DNA of 64,000 nt from Linyphia triangularis. Lineage: Eukaryota > Arthropoda > Arachnida > Araneae > Linyphiidae. The position numbers were made by a program, and so were the translations under genes. The notes below the pieces were generated by a model that saw only the letters and a list, made by a program, of their open reading frames with translations, was not told the DNA's origin and ran no database searches. The DNA is taken from NCBI GenBank assembly GCA_963978545.1, contig OZ021732.1, forward strand, positions 43,534,059 to 43,598,058. The letters run 5' to 3'. Shown one piece after another: positions 57,201 through 63,130 of this stretch (positions are counted from its first letter, which is position 1; every line of letters starts with the position of its first letter).

Positions 57201-58185
57201 GTAGAATATATATTGCAAAAGTTTATTTTCTGAAAAATACCTTATACTATTACGAAAAATCTAGCTCTGAAATTTTTATTCTCAAAAGATTTTCTGATTA
57301 ACATGCAACTTCACTGCTTCACTATTTTTTTTCCTCGTTAAAGTTAAGAGTCAACTGTGTGAAATTCAATGACTGTGAAAGACTACTGTGTTACAAGCAG
57401 ATGATAGTTGTATGTCGCTATTCCTACCTTGAAATTTTAAACTGTTACCATCTTTTGAAGTATAATTATGAAATAATCAAATTTTGCATGCATTTATTTG
57501 CATTCAATTATTTCTTTGCAATTTGAGAAACTACTGCAACAGGGGTTTAATTTGTTATGAAAGAGTCTTTTTAAGTACTCAGTTCATTAATAAACAATAA
57601 TATATAATAGGCTATGATTTATCTAAAAATCCATAGCCATAGCCACCAAACATTAAGTACAAACATAAAAAAAATTTTTAAAAGTTTATTTTATTTTATG
57701 TACCTGAGTAATGTAAAAAAATATAAAAAATTTCTGTTTAATGATTTAACACTATTGTTATATAGGTATTACTTTCCATGAGTGGTACCAGGAATGTAGG
57801 GAAGCTTTTTTAGTGAACAGCGAAATAACCATGCAAGCCCAATTATCTGAATTCAAGAATCACAAATTGCTGACTTCACGAAAAGTAAGGTTTATGCGTA
57901 CTTTCAATTTTTGTTTATGCTTATTCTCAATTATATAAAGAGGGTAAAATTTCTGAAATATTACAAATGAGCTGTTACATATTTTATTGTACTCAAAATT
58001 AAAACTACACAAATTATATGTTTTTTTAAAGTATAATATTTCAAAACGTTTGTTATATAATAACTATTGCAGTTTATTAATTGTATTAATATTTAAATAT
58101 TTTTTAGTCTGTTGAAGGCACAGAACTTTGGTACATTCCTGTAGATGGTGCTACCCTGGAGCAGTTTTTAGATAGTTGTAAATAG
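32600..58185 (+). CDS. ORC2: Origin recognition complex subunit 2, 12 exons
   Basis: ORC2 is a core part of the hexameric complex that marks replication origins and loads the MCM helicase in the nucleus. Twelve exons join in phase to 510 codons plus TAG (vertebrate ORC2 is about 577): 32600-32675, 32998-33084, 39334-39414, 41181-41312, 44444-44589, 45885-46093, 47266-47398, 47930-48026, 52146-52289, 54270-54500, 57766-57884, 58108-58185. Residues 1-175 are basic then acidic, typical of the poorly conserved N-terminus (YSLRQR near 118). From about 200 the AAA+-like core follows, with a Walker-A-like GVGSK near 253, IHGFFPSLN near 276, LIFHNID in exon 9 and SVDHINSPL near 360. The winged-helix end carries WYQECREAFLVNS and LWYIPVDGATLEQFL. 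TAA at 32588 is in frame upstream, supporting the ATG. All residues I would check are present and no break was found. Confidence 0.95.
32998..33084 (+). CDS. ORC2: ORC2 exon 2
   Basis: Acceptor TTTGTTTCAG|TG, donor GCTG|GTTTGT, phase 1 to 1. It encodes the RTKEDILCAPIKTTI segment of the variable N-terminus. Support is the in-phase join on both sides. Confidence 0.75.
33085..34697. other. ORC2 intron 2, part left of the LTR element
   Basis: A+T-rich. The stretch 33250-34020 holds moderately G+C-rich sequence with repeated GGAGTGCA(A/T) motifs (33552, 33571, 33913, 33962), probably an old repeat. No coding content. Confidence 0.4.
34702..34931 (-). repeat. 3' LTR
   Basis: 230 bp, starting TGTGGAGATAGGGGG on the minus strand. 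The last codons and the stop of the coiled-coil ORF lie in its first 11 bases. The base just outside is purine-poor (GATGACCGAG), so no convincing polypurine tract is visible. Confidence 0.95.
34921..36192 (-). CDS. Coiled-coil ORF in the pol position, probable captured cellular gene
   Basis: 423 codons, intact, starting 15 bases after gag-protease and ending with TAG inside the 3' LTR. Residues 1-90 are basic and serine-rich. About 100-320 are a long heptad coiled coil (KREMEELYCKLNEAQSKIKE, LEKYKEDIAGCEMEI). About 325-375 are a lysine-rich, nuclear-localisation-like region (KKKRSLSD, KQFKKRRKKPRTF). The last ~20 residues (DINHEDIVRQDDRVWR) look like element sequence. No transmembrane segment is seen, so it is not an envelope. 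The coiled coil faintly recalls HMMR-like spindle proteins (EKYK.DIA..E) but that may be convergence. No pol motif is present. I infer capture of a processed host transcript. Confidence 0.8.
   Translation of the reverse strand: MSIKSVLTVEKKIDSRGSQSGSRAEEKFVAPSSECRSASHLTGVTRERLDLGGEKKREKSVADAKLFGEKRRIAACLLAERTPFKENFPEVAENAVLRGDEEFKREMEELYCKLNEAQSKIKECEDEILQLHTEGATFKIQYSKLEVKNDALQAKLEEIESENLKELAETTEILEKYKEDIAGCEMEIGSAKEEIIHLKNELKIAKLLQEQLDQRCQTYGKCELSATNKVLQPSVLSLEEGVNLKRQLKEKNHSIGLKRELCSRQKEVKEMDVKITKQVRAMKEDSTLVEHIQHRMKLQNAEISKMKINLQQDETKKDEQKDVKEKHKKKRSLSDASKNTEETSVNKKSLKQFKKRRKKPRTFKVYTQRAKFFGHYKETPIKNDHRCDNHSICAYFFPCVFLFQITSDINHEDIVRQDDRVWR
36208..37818 (-). CDS. gag-pro: Gag-protease polyprotein of the LTR element
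   Basis: 536 codons, intact. Residues 10-100 form a charged region with DREEKETKEFELAK-type coiled coil. About 120-290 resemble the Ty3-type capsid (FDGSDISIYLTLFERQI, YRLSPEQFRIQF). A CCHC zinc knuckle with C-x2-C-x4-H-x4-C spacing (CFNCAEIGHIQAYC) lies at about 355-368 and would bind element RNA. A retropepsin-like protease follows, with DTGS at about 426 and LIIGMDVIG near 495. Normally pol would continue here. Instead the frame ends about 30 residues after the protease (TGA at 36208). Start: the first ATG is used; the ATG at codon 10 is a common alternative. 15 bases separate it from the next ORF. Confidence 0.93.
   Translation of the reverse strand: MSTIFDYTNMAFLARARKNDLLALIDELGLEQPINPKIAQLCKLITEHADYDENLVKNILNTIVNDREEKETKEFELAKDREAKEFELAKLRIEAEVRQLGATVTNARENEVSRSSNILQYMKPFDGSDISIYLTLFERQISRLEISKDTCVNYLITLLPLEIASLITCEPETLANNYDHIKSILLRRYRLSPEQFRIQFSFHKKEQCQTWRDFAFELNNYLTKWLSELDVTTFEDLKELMLVDQIKRKLPKEIREHFMDELPKIKNREILVNKLDDFDSTRNNFKKSTIFRENKYEEKNRKHWQSRENIQERPFIRAQTSTNHLYKERNNGTLNSREWPNKSNQFEVKNQGIKCFNCAEIGHIQAYCPKKKANRAVISNYPNYKSNVYVNNESYNSPINKISVVTDNKSTTKVIIFDHEIVAINDTGSQITFISEDLYIKIGSPQLMANDILLKGLGNIEVQPLGYFHTDIKIDTHSFNAKIYVIKDHTNELIIGMDVIGKFENPSFYRQLREDPRVFYLQVIRRQSGEAKGENE
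37819..38415 (-). repeat. Leader region with a ~164-bp direct duplication
   Basis: TCTTGGCTTCGTTAGCGGTG, then TGCTTGTTGTTTCCGCTAG and CAATCCTCTTCGT, occur at about 37941-38040 and again at about 38105-38200. A third partial unit (GGTTTCCCTTCCCGGTCACTG) follows. The leader is G+C-rich and has no open frame. It may hold packaging or dimerisation signals. Confidence 0.7.
38416..38433 (-). promoter_or_regulatory. Primer binding site, tRNA-Pro type
   Basis: Immediately after the 5' LTR the minus strand reads TGGGGGCTCGGCATGACG. The first ten bases are identical to the known tRNA-Pro primer site (TGGGGGCTCG, as in gammaretroviruses) and pair with the CCA end of tRNA-Pro. The next eight do not match, so pairing may be short or to a diverged spider tRNA. 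Confidence 0.75.
38434..38663 (-). repeat. 5' LTR
   Basis: 230 bp; on the minus strand it starts TGAGGAGATAGGGGG and ends TCTCCCACA-type (..TCTACTCCCACA). It should carry the promoter for the element. Three differences from the 3' LTR (about 1.3%) indicate a recent insertion. Confidence 0.95.
38668..39333. other. ORC2 intron 2, part right of the LTR element
   Basis: A+T-rich with T-runs at 38767-38781 and about 39301. No gene or repeat recognised. Confidence 0.4.
39334..39414 (+). CDS. ORC2: ORC2 exon 3
   Basis: Acceptor TTATTTGCAG|GT, donor AAAG|GTAAAT, phase 1 to 1. 27 codons of mixed charge (LFENEKDVEGRDVF). It follows intron 2, which contains the LTR retrotransposon. Confidence 0.8.
39415..39949. 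other. ORC2 intron 3, first part
   Basis: A+T-rich; nothing recognised. Confidence 0.4.
39950..40495 (+). repeat. Unclassified interspersed repeat with ~150-bp internal tandem units
   Basis: Three diverged units start TTGGAACGTTTGACC (40051), TTGAAATGTTTTGACC (40191) and TTGGAACCTTTGACC (40339). The block ends AGTTTCATGGTGATCGG, then GACAGACATACATTCATTTTT and ATATGGAGATG. That ending resembles the 3' part of widespread arthropod retroelements. I cannot fix the class. Confidence 0.55.
40496..41180. other. ORC2 intron 3, second part
   Basis: A+T-rich; nothing recognised. Confidence 0.4.
41181..41312 (+). CDS. ORC2: ORC2 exon 4
   Basis: Acceptor TTTTCATGACAG|AT, donor AGAG|GTAAGT, phase 1 to 1. 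It ends in YSLRQRMKR, which resembles the YSLR-type motif in the ORC2 N-terminal region. Confidence 0.88.
41313..43253. other. ORC2 intron 4, first part, with a small inverted-repeat element
   Basis: At about 41776-42020 CCTGGGCCTTAAGTCAAGCCC faces GGGCTTAAGGCCTAGG in inverted orientation about 245 bp apart, a probable small MITE. The rest is A+T-rich. The open frames 42481-42702 and 42954-43163 have no support. Confidence 0.4.
43254..43664. mobile_element. hAT-like MITE (GGCCAC...GGCCACCCTG type), degenerate
   Basis: The left end GTGGCCACAGAACCTGGAAA is inverted relative to the right end TTTTTAGGCCACCCTG. TCAGGGAAA/AAATGTCAGGAAA units repeat throughout. A target duplication is not clear and no coding is present. 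Confidence 0.6.
43665..44443. other. ORC2 intron 4, second part
   Basis: A+T-rich, T-run at 44248-44270; nothing else recognised. Confidence 0.4.
44444..44589 (+). CDS. ORC2: ORC2 exon 5 (acidic segment)
   Basis: Acceptor TTTTTTAATTTTAG|AG, donor TCCATG|GTCAGT, phase 1 to 0. Encodes an acidic, serine-rich linker (DSDPEDSDEYNSGDEDSENG). Confidence 0.85.
44590..45884. other. ORC2 intron 5
   Basis: A+T-rich. A 44-base T-run lies at 45220-45263. No gene or clear transposon. Confidence 0.5.
45885..46093 (+). CDS. ORC2: ORC2 exon 6
   Basis: Acceptor CTACCTTTCAG|AG, donor TTTTACA|GTAAGT, phase 0 to 2. It contains YFFAQKQKKASTSNRTLANL and the helix ending HYKSQFEKWQFLL, aligned with the YFE..SDRTL..L and KLFHKWMLQL regions of animal ORC2. 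Confidence 0.93.
46193..46999. mobile_element. Outer CAGGGTTCCCAC-family element, interrupted by a copy of itself
   Basis: It starts CAGGGTTCCCACAGTCATTG at 46193 and ends GAGTGGGAACCCTG at 46999. Its own sequence is 46193-46332 plus 46747-46999. The latter resumes with ATACAACTCAGACTTG, exactly where the family consensus should continue. Flanking TAATG repeats on both sides. It lies in ORC2 intron 6. Confidence 0.85.
46333..46746. mobile_element. Inner CAGGGTTCCCAC-family element
   Basis: A complete copy from CACGGTTCCCACGGTCATTG to GAGTGGGAACCCTG (third base changed at the left end). ATAAA occurs on both sides, part of the likely duplicated target. Very similar in body to 25829-26181 and 50103-50500. 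Confidence 0.85.
47266..47398 (+). CDS. ORC2: ORC2 exon 7 (Walker-A-like region)
   Basis: Acceptor TTTTTATTTTCAG|TG, donor AAACAA|GTAAGC, phase 2 to 0. EGFNVLLYGVGSKQKIL and VVIHGFFPSLNMKQ are among the most conserved ORC2 blocks. Confidence 0.96.
47399..47929. other. ORC2 intron 7, with a possible solo LTR
   Basis: 47523-47799 begins TGTTATATACTG and ends GATCGACA. On the minus strand it has a TATA-like TCTTATATG. This could be a solo LTR, but the flanks show no target duplication and I saw no second copy. Confidence 0.2.
47930..48026 (+). CDS. ORC2: ORC2 exon 8
   Basis: Acceptor TTCTGTTGTAG|AT, donor CAAGAAG|GTAAAT, phase 0 to 1. Encodes ILSSITEDALDYEGKFSS, matching the SVLNSITEEVLDH..TF segment. 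Confidence 0.94.
48527..49142 (-). mobile_element. Tc1/mariner-type deletion derivative with ~70-bp imperfect TIRs
   Basis: Ends are CAGGGTTAGCAAGAAAT and ATTTCTTGCTAACCCTG, with TA on both sides (48525-48526, 49143-49144). Inverted similarity runs about 70 bp at each end, with scattered changes. The 616-bp element keeps only the 3' part of a transposase gene. It lies in ORC2 intron 8. Confidence 0.9.
48749..49033 (-). pseudogene. Transposase C-terminal remnant (Tc1/mariner type)
   Basis: 94 codons from after an in-frame TAA to TAG. The motif TWPPRSPYITPCNYWLQGFL corresponds to the third catalytic region of mariner-like transposases (normally WP.RSPDLTP.D..LWG). Both aspartates that should be in it are replaced (SPY, PCN), so catalysis would be lost even if the N-terminus were present. 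The tail RLEHIAEHEGGHIE is typical of the family's end. The first two catalytic regions are deleted. Confidence 0.85.
49145..50102. other. ORC2 intron 8, middle part
   Basis: A+T-rich; C-run and A-run at about 49758-49783. Nothing else recognised. Confidence 0.4.
50103..50500. mobile_element. CAGGGTTCCCAC-family element
   Basis: TAGGGTTCCCACTGTCATTA to GAGTGGGAACCTTG with the same internal CTTAAAAGTCCTT units and the conserved central block. Both terminal bases are decayed. ATCAA lies on both sides. Confidence 0.8.
50557..50858 (-). mobile_element. 5'-truncated LINE insertion, same family as 18411-18935
   Basis: Flanked by 12-bp direct repeats CTTTAAAGTGTT (50545-50556 and 50859-50870). On the minus strand it carries the last ~90 codons of ORF2, the trailer and an AAC-type tail (GTTGTTG on the + strand at 50557). 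Confidence 0.9.
50581..50846 (-). pseudogene. LINE ORF2 C-terminal tail
   Basis: Reads AKKPGSSLVSIGDRVSRTAI, then SRLASGHTKSLLYSEGRK, a CSKCEAQQASAEHILDCLGL segment and a stop after LLDLI. It aligns with the 18429-18900 fragment (KPGLSL..., LASGHIKCL, TKCQNHQASPEHLLDCMGL). No stop codons interrupt it, but it is far too short to act. Confidence 0.85.
50982..51964 (-). mobile_element. piggyBac-type non-autonomous element
   Basis: TTAA on both sides (50978-50981 and 51965-51968) and inverted ends CTGCTTCCCTTAC / CCGCTTCCCTGAT. Near the right end there are two hairpins, CCCGAGATAACTCGGG and CCCGAGTTTTCTCGGG types. It holds only the 5' part of a transposase frame. Inserted in ORC2 intron 8. Confidence 0.88.
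51287..51685 (-). CDS. Truncated piggyBac transposase, N-terminal part only
   Basis: 132 codons, open. An acidic N-terminus (DGDYEEVDIENSGSDSS, DDRSTDSDSDD) is followed by FFTANAGMNFNIDIRNVLEF and FFNKYFDNELINIITTETNR. The last is the ELI..I..ETNRYAE signature at the start of the piggyBac core. The frame then ends within 20 residues, so the catalytic aspartate region is deleted. Starts at codons 7, 9 or 10 are possible as well. At most it could make a non-catalytic fragment; it is more likely a decaying remnant. Confidence 0.8.
   Translation of the reverse strand: MKKSKIMVMMQDSAKDYFSDGDYEEVDIENSGSDSSVCSLTEDDRSTDSDSDDLLAARHWCAIQKTKLPSAPARVFFTANAGMNFNIDIRNVLEFFNKYFDNELINIITTETNRYAEERTCRLHSRPWCFTS
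52146..52289 (+). CDS. ORC2: ORC2 exon 9 (Walker-B-like region)
   Basis: Acceptor AATTGTTGTTCTAG|GA, donor CCATTGA|GTAAGT, phase 1 to 1. ELYLIFHNIDGMALRN, the helix LLSVLASIPNIHFVCSVDH and NSPL are diagnostic. Confidence 0.97.
52415..52642 (+). repeat. Duplicated segment, copy 1 (with SINE head)
   Basis: CAGAAAGTTTAGTGATGG to GAATCCCGGGTTAGGC is about 98% identical to 55458-55686. It comprises about 153 bp of non-SINE DNA and the SINE head from 52568. Copy 1 is cut at 52642 by the DNA transposon and continues at 53917-53989. Confidence 0.9.
52643..53916. mobile_element. TIR DNA transposon splitting a SINE, 8-bp target duplication
   Basis: Ends CATAGATTAA and TTAGTCTATG, flanked by GGTTAGGC at 52635-52642 and 53917-53924. 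The uninterrupted SINE at 55611 shows a single GGTTAGGC at the same place, so the target duplication is proved by an empty site. Both ends also share GCCCCCAGTAGTT about 100 bp in, inverted. Ends of CA...TG with 8 bp fit P-superfamily or hAT. No transposase in 1274 bp. Confidence 0.88.
53917..53989 (+). mobile_element. SINE tail, second half of the split SINE
   Basis: GGTTAGGCATAGATATTCG through GGTCCCGGCCTGATTAATAG matches 55679-55750. The end of the SINE and its target duplication are missing here, so copy 1 is truncated. Confidence 0.85.
54270..54500 (+). CDS. ORC2: ORC2 exon 10
   Basis: Acceptor TACTTTTATTCAG|TC, donor TTTTCAG|GTAAAC, phase 1 to 1. WVWFDVTTFEPYVIETSYEN and LLHVYRSLTPNSQGVFMIL match the end of the core and the start of the winged helix. 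Confidence 0.97.
55458..55751 (+). repeat. Duplicated segment, copy 2
   Basis: Same as 52415-52642 plus 53917-53989, here continuous. This copy lies inside the 33-bp-TIR transposon and keeps both target duplications of the SINE, so it is the more complete one. Confidence 0.9.
55611..55789 (+). mobile_element. tRNA-derived SINE, complete copy
   Basis: 179 bp between 13-bp direct repeats CAAATCGTGAACG (55598-55610, 55790-55802). B-box-like GGTTTGAATCC at 55665-55675, closed by CCCGGGTTAGG. An A-box-like TAGTTTGCGCTC lies about 35 bp upstream. It would be transcribed by pol III and mobilised by a LINE. Confidence 0.85.
56622..57765. other. ORC2 intron 10, last part
   Basis: A+T-rich. Two overlapping hydrophobic open frames (56622-56819, 56797-57036) lack any family resemblance; I treat them as noise. 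Confidence 0.35.
57766..57884 (+). CDS. ORC2: ORC2 exon 11
   Basis: Acceptor TTGTTATATAG|GT, donor CGAAAA|GTAAGG, phase 1 to 0. FHEWYQECREAFLVNSEITM and QLSEFKNHKLL are near-identical to the animal ORC2 C-terminal motif. Confidence 0.97.
58108..58185 (+). CDS. ORC2: ORC2 exon 12 (terminal)
   Basis: Acceptor ATATTTTTTAG|TC, phase 0, ends GATAGTTGTAAATAG. ELWYIPVDGATLEQFLDSCK matches the ORC2 C-terminus. Poly(A) signals follow within 85 bases. Confidence 0.95.
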   Translation, partial: SVEGTELWYIPVDGATLEQFLDSCK

Positions 58186-58223
58186 AAATCTTCTTTACAT
58201 ATAAAAGTTTATAATACATTTTT

Positions 58224-58270
58224 AATAAAGTACCATTTGTACTATTTTTATATTGTAATTTGTAAATAAA
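58224..58270 (+). terminator. ORC2 polyadenylation signals
   Basis: AATAAA at 58224-58229 and again at 58265-58270, 39 and 80 bases after the stop codon. A T/GT-rich stretch follows near 58290-58330. This implies a very short 3' UTR. Confidence 0.7.
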
Positions 58271-58725
58271 AAAAAGTTGAAACTTTTTAAAAATGGTTTC
58301 TGTGATTAAAATGTCTTATTATGTGTTTGATATGCAGTGGTATCTATACATATCATAGACGTTAGGCTCTTTTTTTTCTTTCTTCTTTTTTTTTTTGGGG
58401 GGGGGGGGAGGCCTTGGAGAGGTTAGATGTAATTTTTTTATATTCGAAAACATATCAATTTTTAATTAAATTTTCATTTTTAAAAATTTAATCGGAATCA
58501 TCTAAATTAGTTCATGATTTTAAGCTATCATATGTTTACTTATTTTATTCCATTACCATTTTTTTCTATAAATAATAATGTCATCTAATTGTGTCATCAT
58601 TCATTAAAAATTAAAACCTGAACACATATGCAACTGTACTGTGATCATATATGACTGATTTCACTGCTGATGATGCAGTGAAACTAATACTATGTGCATA
58701 AGGTTCCTACTCCCAACATATATTG

Positions 58726-59253
58726 GACCCAAACCCTCGTCCCATGCACCCTTTATATTTTAAAAAACTGGCTAGCAATATTTTGAGGAATAATTAATTT
58801 TTGTTATAATTTAAGAAAAATGCCCCAACTCTTGCAAAGAAAGTGCATGTTTTTATTTTGATAAATGTTATTTGTTCTAAGTAAAAGAAAAGGTCCCTTT
58901 TATACATTTTTTGTAAATTTAGACCAGATCACCATTTAGCATTTTCCTTCTGTGGGGTGATCACCTTTTTATCTTTACACCATGCTTTAGACCCAAACCC
59001 TCGTCCCATGCACCCTTTATATTTTAAAAAACTGGCTAGCAATATTTTGAGGAATAATTAATTTTTGTTATAATTGAAGAAAAATGCCCCAACTCTTGCA
59101 AAGAAAGTGCATGTTTTTATTTTGATAAATGTTATTTGTTCTAAGTAAAAGAAAAGGTCCCTTTTATACATTTTTTGTAAATTTAGACCAGATCACCATT
59201 TAGCATTTTCCTTCTGTGGGGTGATCACCTTTTTATCTTTACACCATGCTTTA
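58726..59253. repeat. Tandem duplication of 264 bp, near identical
   Basis: 58726-58989 and 58990-59253 (GACCCAAACCCTCGTCCCAT to ACACCATGCTTTAG) differ at one base that I can see (TTTAAG/TTGAAG). Located 540 bp past the ORC2 stop. Confidence 0.95.
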
Positions 59254-60505
59254 GACTCAACCATCTATATATTTAATAGGTAAGACTTAGTTTTGTGAGT
59301 CAATTCTCCTAAACTACTTAAACGATTTTACGATCAAGGGGTCTTTTAAAAGAGCTTCAACTGTAGATGAGCTAAATGTCTCGAAAATGCAAAAAATATC
59401 TGATTAATTGGTTTAATTACAATATTTTTGCATTATCGAACATGGCTCTTCTACAACAAGTGTTTTTTGATAGACTGAATGGCAACATCTAACAGGATTT
59501 GTGTTTACAATTTTCAGACCCTGCCTATTTTAGATGTCAATAACAACTCATTTGATTAATTTTATTCTTGCTGGGAGGTTGAGTGTCATTTAGTTGATTA
59601 TAAGAGGCACAGTTTTATTTATGACAAGGTTATGTTTTATAAATCCGTATAATTTCAAAAATATCATGACATCTACAAAAAAGTTTTTGAGGTTACATTC
59701 CTTCTATTTTAGTTTAAAAATGTCCAATATTTACACTTACTTTCCCTCTATATATTGAGAGAGAATTGATAAGTTTGAAATGATGTTATGGTATTTCCCC
59801 ATCGATCATTTTCAATGTACAAAAAATGCCACCAAGTAGTTCTAAGGTGTTACACCAATGACTAAATTTTGTCTGGATTGTAAAAATTGACTAGAGTTAA
59901 GGTACTGTATTTTTCGGGGGTTGGAGATCGTTAGTGAGCAAGGGTGGAGCTCCATAGTAAACTCACCACTCTCTAAAGTCAAATGGATCAAAATAGTATA
60001 TGCAACTATGCATTTTGGATGGGATAGCTTAGATAATTACTCAAAGAATAGATGAAGCAAATATCACCCACATTTGGTAACAGTGATCGGATTGGATATA
60101 TGGTGAATACAAATGTAAATTTTAACATCAACATAAGGGGTAAGGACTAACTGGGTTGGTCTAGTTAATTCAAGATGGAATTAACCCCCTTGAATATAGC
60201 AATGAACATGATACAAATTTGTTACTTCATTCACTTTCAAGTAAGCAAATTTCGGTTAAATATCAAAACAAAATTACAGACAATGATGACAATTTAAAAT
60301 TGTATTATTAAATTGAAAATGAAATGAACTTCTGTTGAAGTTAATTTTTACAGTCAATATTGAATGTGTTTTTGTATTGTAGGAAGTAGAAATATTAAAC
60401 AAGCAGTTCAAATTGCATTTACTACCTAGTTATTTCTGCTAGATCACTATTTTCTTGTTTTAATATATGTAGTGTAGTAGACTACACTTTTTACTGCTGC
60501 CTACA

Positions 60506-60539
<34 letters not shown>

Positions 60540-61945
60540 TGCATGAACTCTGTTCTTTTATTGTTCGTTTAAAATATTGTAATTTTGTAGTTGAATTTTT
60601 TTTTTTTTTTAATAATTTGAATTTTAAACTTTATTTTTAGAGTATTTTAATTATATAGTGTTGTTTATCACCGATTTTAATCTAATATCCAGCAGGACTA
60701 ACGAGTAGTACTTGCATTTGAAAATATTGTGTCATTCCAGCTAAGAAGAGTTGTGCTTTCTTATAAAAAACTTCTAGTTTCTACTTCACATCAAAAGTCG
60801 GTGTGTAATCAAAATCAATGAAGTATCTGATGTAATTCTTGTCATGCATTAAGTATTTGAGAAGAAATTTGTTTAATTTAATGCAGAGAAAATTAAGCAA
60901 AAAAAATCTCTCATTAAAAAAAAGCTTTTTAATAAGGCCACACATACATAACTTATGGACACTTTTTTCTTCTTTTTTTTTCCATTGACAGATTCAATTG
61001 CACACATATGAGAGGAAGGGCTTTAACCCTTTCAAGCAGCAGGCAAAGAAATTTTAAGACTGCTAAACTAAAAAAAAACATCACCATTTCCAAATAATAT
61101 CTTTTAAATATAAAATCTACTTGATGTAAAATTATACGATAAATAAATAATTATCGGTTTATTGTGAATAACTTGGGGAAAGAAAATTCAACAAGCCTGA
61201 TTGTATGGGGGAGCCTAATTAAAATGACATTGGACAGAAATAGAACAGGAGAAATCTAATAATGTATGAAGTGTCCCTATCCCCCCCCCCCCCCATTATG
61301 TATTCATATTCAACGTTGCTTTGTACGCAAGCACTACTAGTTTCTACTTAAACAAAAGTGTCACATGTTCCTTGATTCTTATTTAAGTCCCCCTCTCCCC
61401 ATTGGAAAGAACTCCTTCCACCCCAATATATTTGGAAAACTTAAAGCCTATGAATACTGCTACGTTTCTATCAAATTGCTTGCAATGACAAATACAAGAA
61501 ATAACATAAATTTTTAAAGCATTACAACCACTAGCTTTGATCAGGAGCAGTATTGTAGTATTAATGATTGTGTTACAAATTTTTATCTCTCCATATCATT
61601 AAAGGACACATACCAGTAATTGAGGATCATTGAGCATTAAAACATTAATTTTCTATGTTTTGAAGGTCATATTTATAAAGCTGTTTACAAAAATTCGTAT
61701 TTATGCATTTGGTAATTTTGTATGAAAAATACCTAATTTATTTTTCATGAAAGTATTTCTCTTTATTTGTTATAAGAAGAAATAAAGCAGTACACGAATT
61801 ATTGACAAGGAAAACTTAAATTTTAACATAAAAGCAATTAAATATAATAATTTAATCACTTAATAATTTAAAAATCTTCGTGTACTTAAGAAGGGTTATT
61901 TTGCCCGAGCGCAACAAATATTTTTGCATGTAATAAAAACGTTTT
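59254..61945. other. Intergenic A+T-rich DNA
   Basis: Only T-runs (60508-60534, 60598-60610), a C-run (61281-61294) and moderately mixed sequence at 59830-60190. No gene or defined transposon. Confidence 0.4.
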
Positions 61946-62486
61946 TTAAAATTCTAAACGTAAGTACGAAATCATACGTTTAGGCAATTTCAATTTTTGT
62001 AACCCCCAATCCCATGTGTAGGATCTCATAATGGCCTTCCGAAGAGTACATTTACAAAGTTGTTGCAACGATCTTGGCATAACATGACCCTCGGCTATTC
62101 CTCCAAATTCCTCAACATACAATTTGCTAACTATTTCAGTATTTCGCCAACACTTAAATGGGCAGTTTTTATTAACCCAATCTTGATTTACCAAATCAAT
62201 TATCTCGCCAACTCTGACATAAGGGGTTGCACGGGATCTCCATACGTAGTGAAAGCAATCTATTAAGTTTGAGCGCAATCTTGGTGATCTAATTGTGGAT
62301 AATTTCAGTAGGAACACGAACACTTCGTTCACTATGTGTCTTCTTGGTAATCCGTAGTTAGCGTCTTCATCAGCATCCAGTTCCTCCGAAGTATTTCGAA
62401 TGCAAGCGCTGTTTCCTGTACGCTGATATTTCCTTGGTTGACAATTTTGAATAATATTTCCCCCAAGTTTACACCTTTGTCCATTT
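61946..62486 (-). pseudogene. SOCS-box protein, last exon, with a frame break
   Basis: An exon opens after TTTTTACTTATTTCCAG (AG at 62488-62487). The frame that fits the splice reads MDKGVNLGEILFKIVNQGNI..ETALAFEILRRN and then hits TAG at 62332. The frame from about 62380 onward reads DEDANYGLPRRHIVNEVFVF, WRSRATPYVRVGEIIDLVNQ and ends with a SOCS box (MPRSLQQLCKCTLRKAI ... LKLPKRMISYLRLEF, stop 61946). SOCS boxes recruit Elongin B/C and Cullin 5 for ubiquitination; ASB proteins pair them with ankyrin repeats. One missing base between about 62365 and 62395 would explain the break. Upstream exons would lie beyond 62486 or outside the window; I found none. Confidence 0.7.
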
Positions 62487-63130
62487 CTGGAAATAAGTAA
62501 AAATATTGTGTTCGATTGAGTACAAATGTTGCAGAATGTAATATACATATTTGAGATTTCAAACTTGTTTACAAATCCCTAAACTGAAAAAACATTCTTC
62601 AAAAATCTTGATACTTACTATAAAGGGAAAGATAATCAAGAGTAATAATATTATTATAGTGGCTGAGATAAAAAAATATATATATATGATTTTTTATAAA
62701 TAGTATGACAAATAGTGACATGAAGTATAAAACCTACAGAGAAAGGCTTAACGAAGTTATATTTAAAATATAAGGGGCAATTCTCTGGATGACGCACAGG
62801 ATATTTGCTCTCTTTTTACTTTTTGTAAATGAATTAGAATTGCAAAATTATGATGAATCTGCTATTAGTTACGTTTTTTTTATATATATATATATAATAC
62901 TAGCTGGATACCCGTGCTTCGCTACGAAATTTTACCATTTGCAATTTTTCAACTAGCTGCATGGCCCCCCCGTTGCGGAGATCCATCATTGGTGTATTGG
63001 TCCCGACATTTGGAGCATTGCTCGCAGGAATGTTCATTGCTACGCATAGGCGTAAAGTACGGGGGGGCTGCCTACCCTGATTTTTGTAACACTATCTCCT
63101 TTTTTCCCTCCATTCTCCAAATAAATTATA
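62487..63130. other. Intergenic or intron; retroelement-like fragment
   Basis: From 62902 the sequence ATACTAGCTGGATACCCGTG, then CTTCGCTACGAAATTTTACC, is the kind of end found on many arthropod interspersed repeats. It runs to about 63110 with a G-run at 63061-63067. Class uncertain. Confidence 0.4.

Noticed and set aside
62332..62562. Start codon at 62562 or 62548 for the SOCS-box protein
   Set aside because: Those ATGs lie upstream of a good splice acceptor in what reads as intron; the exon more likely begins at 62486.
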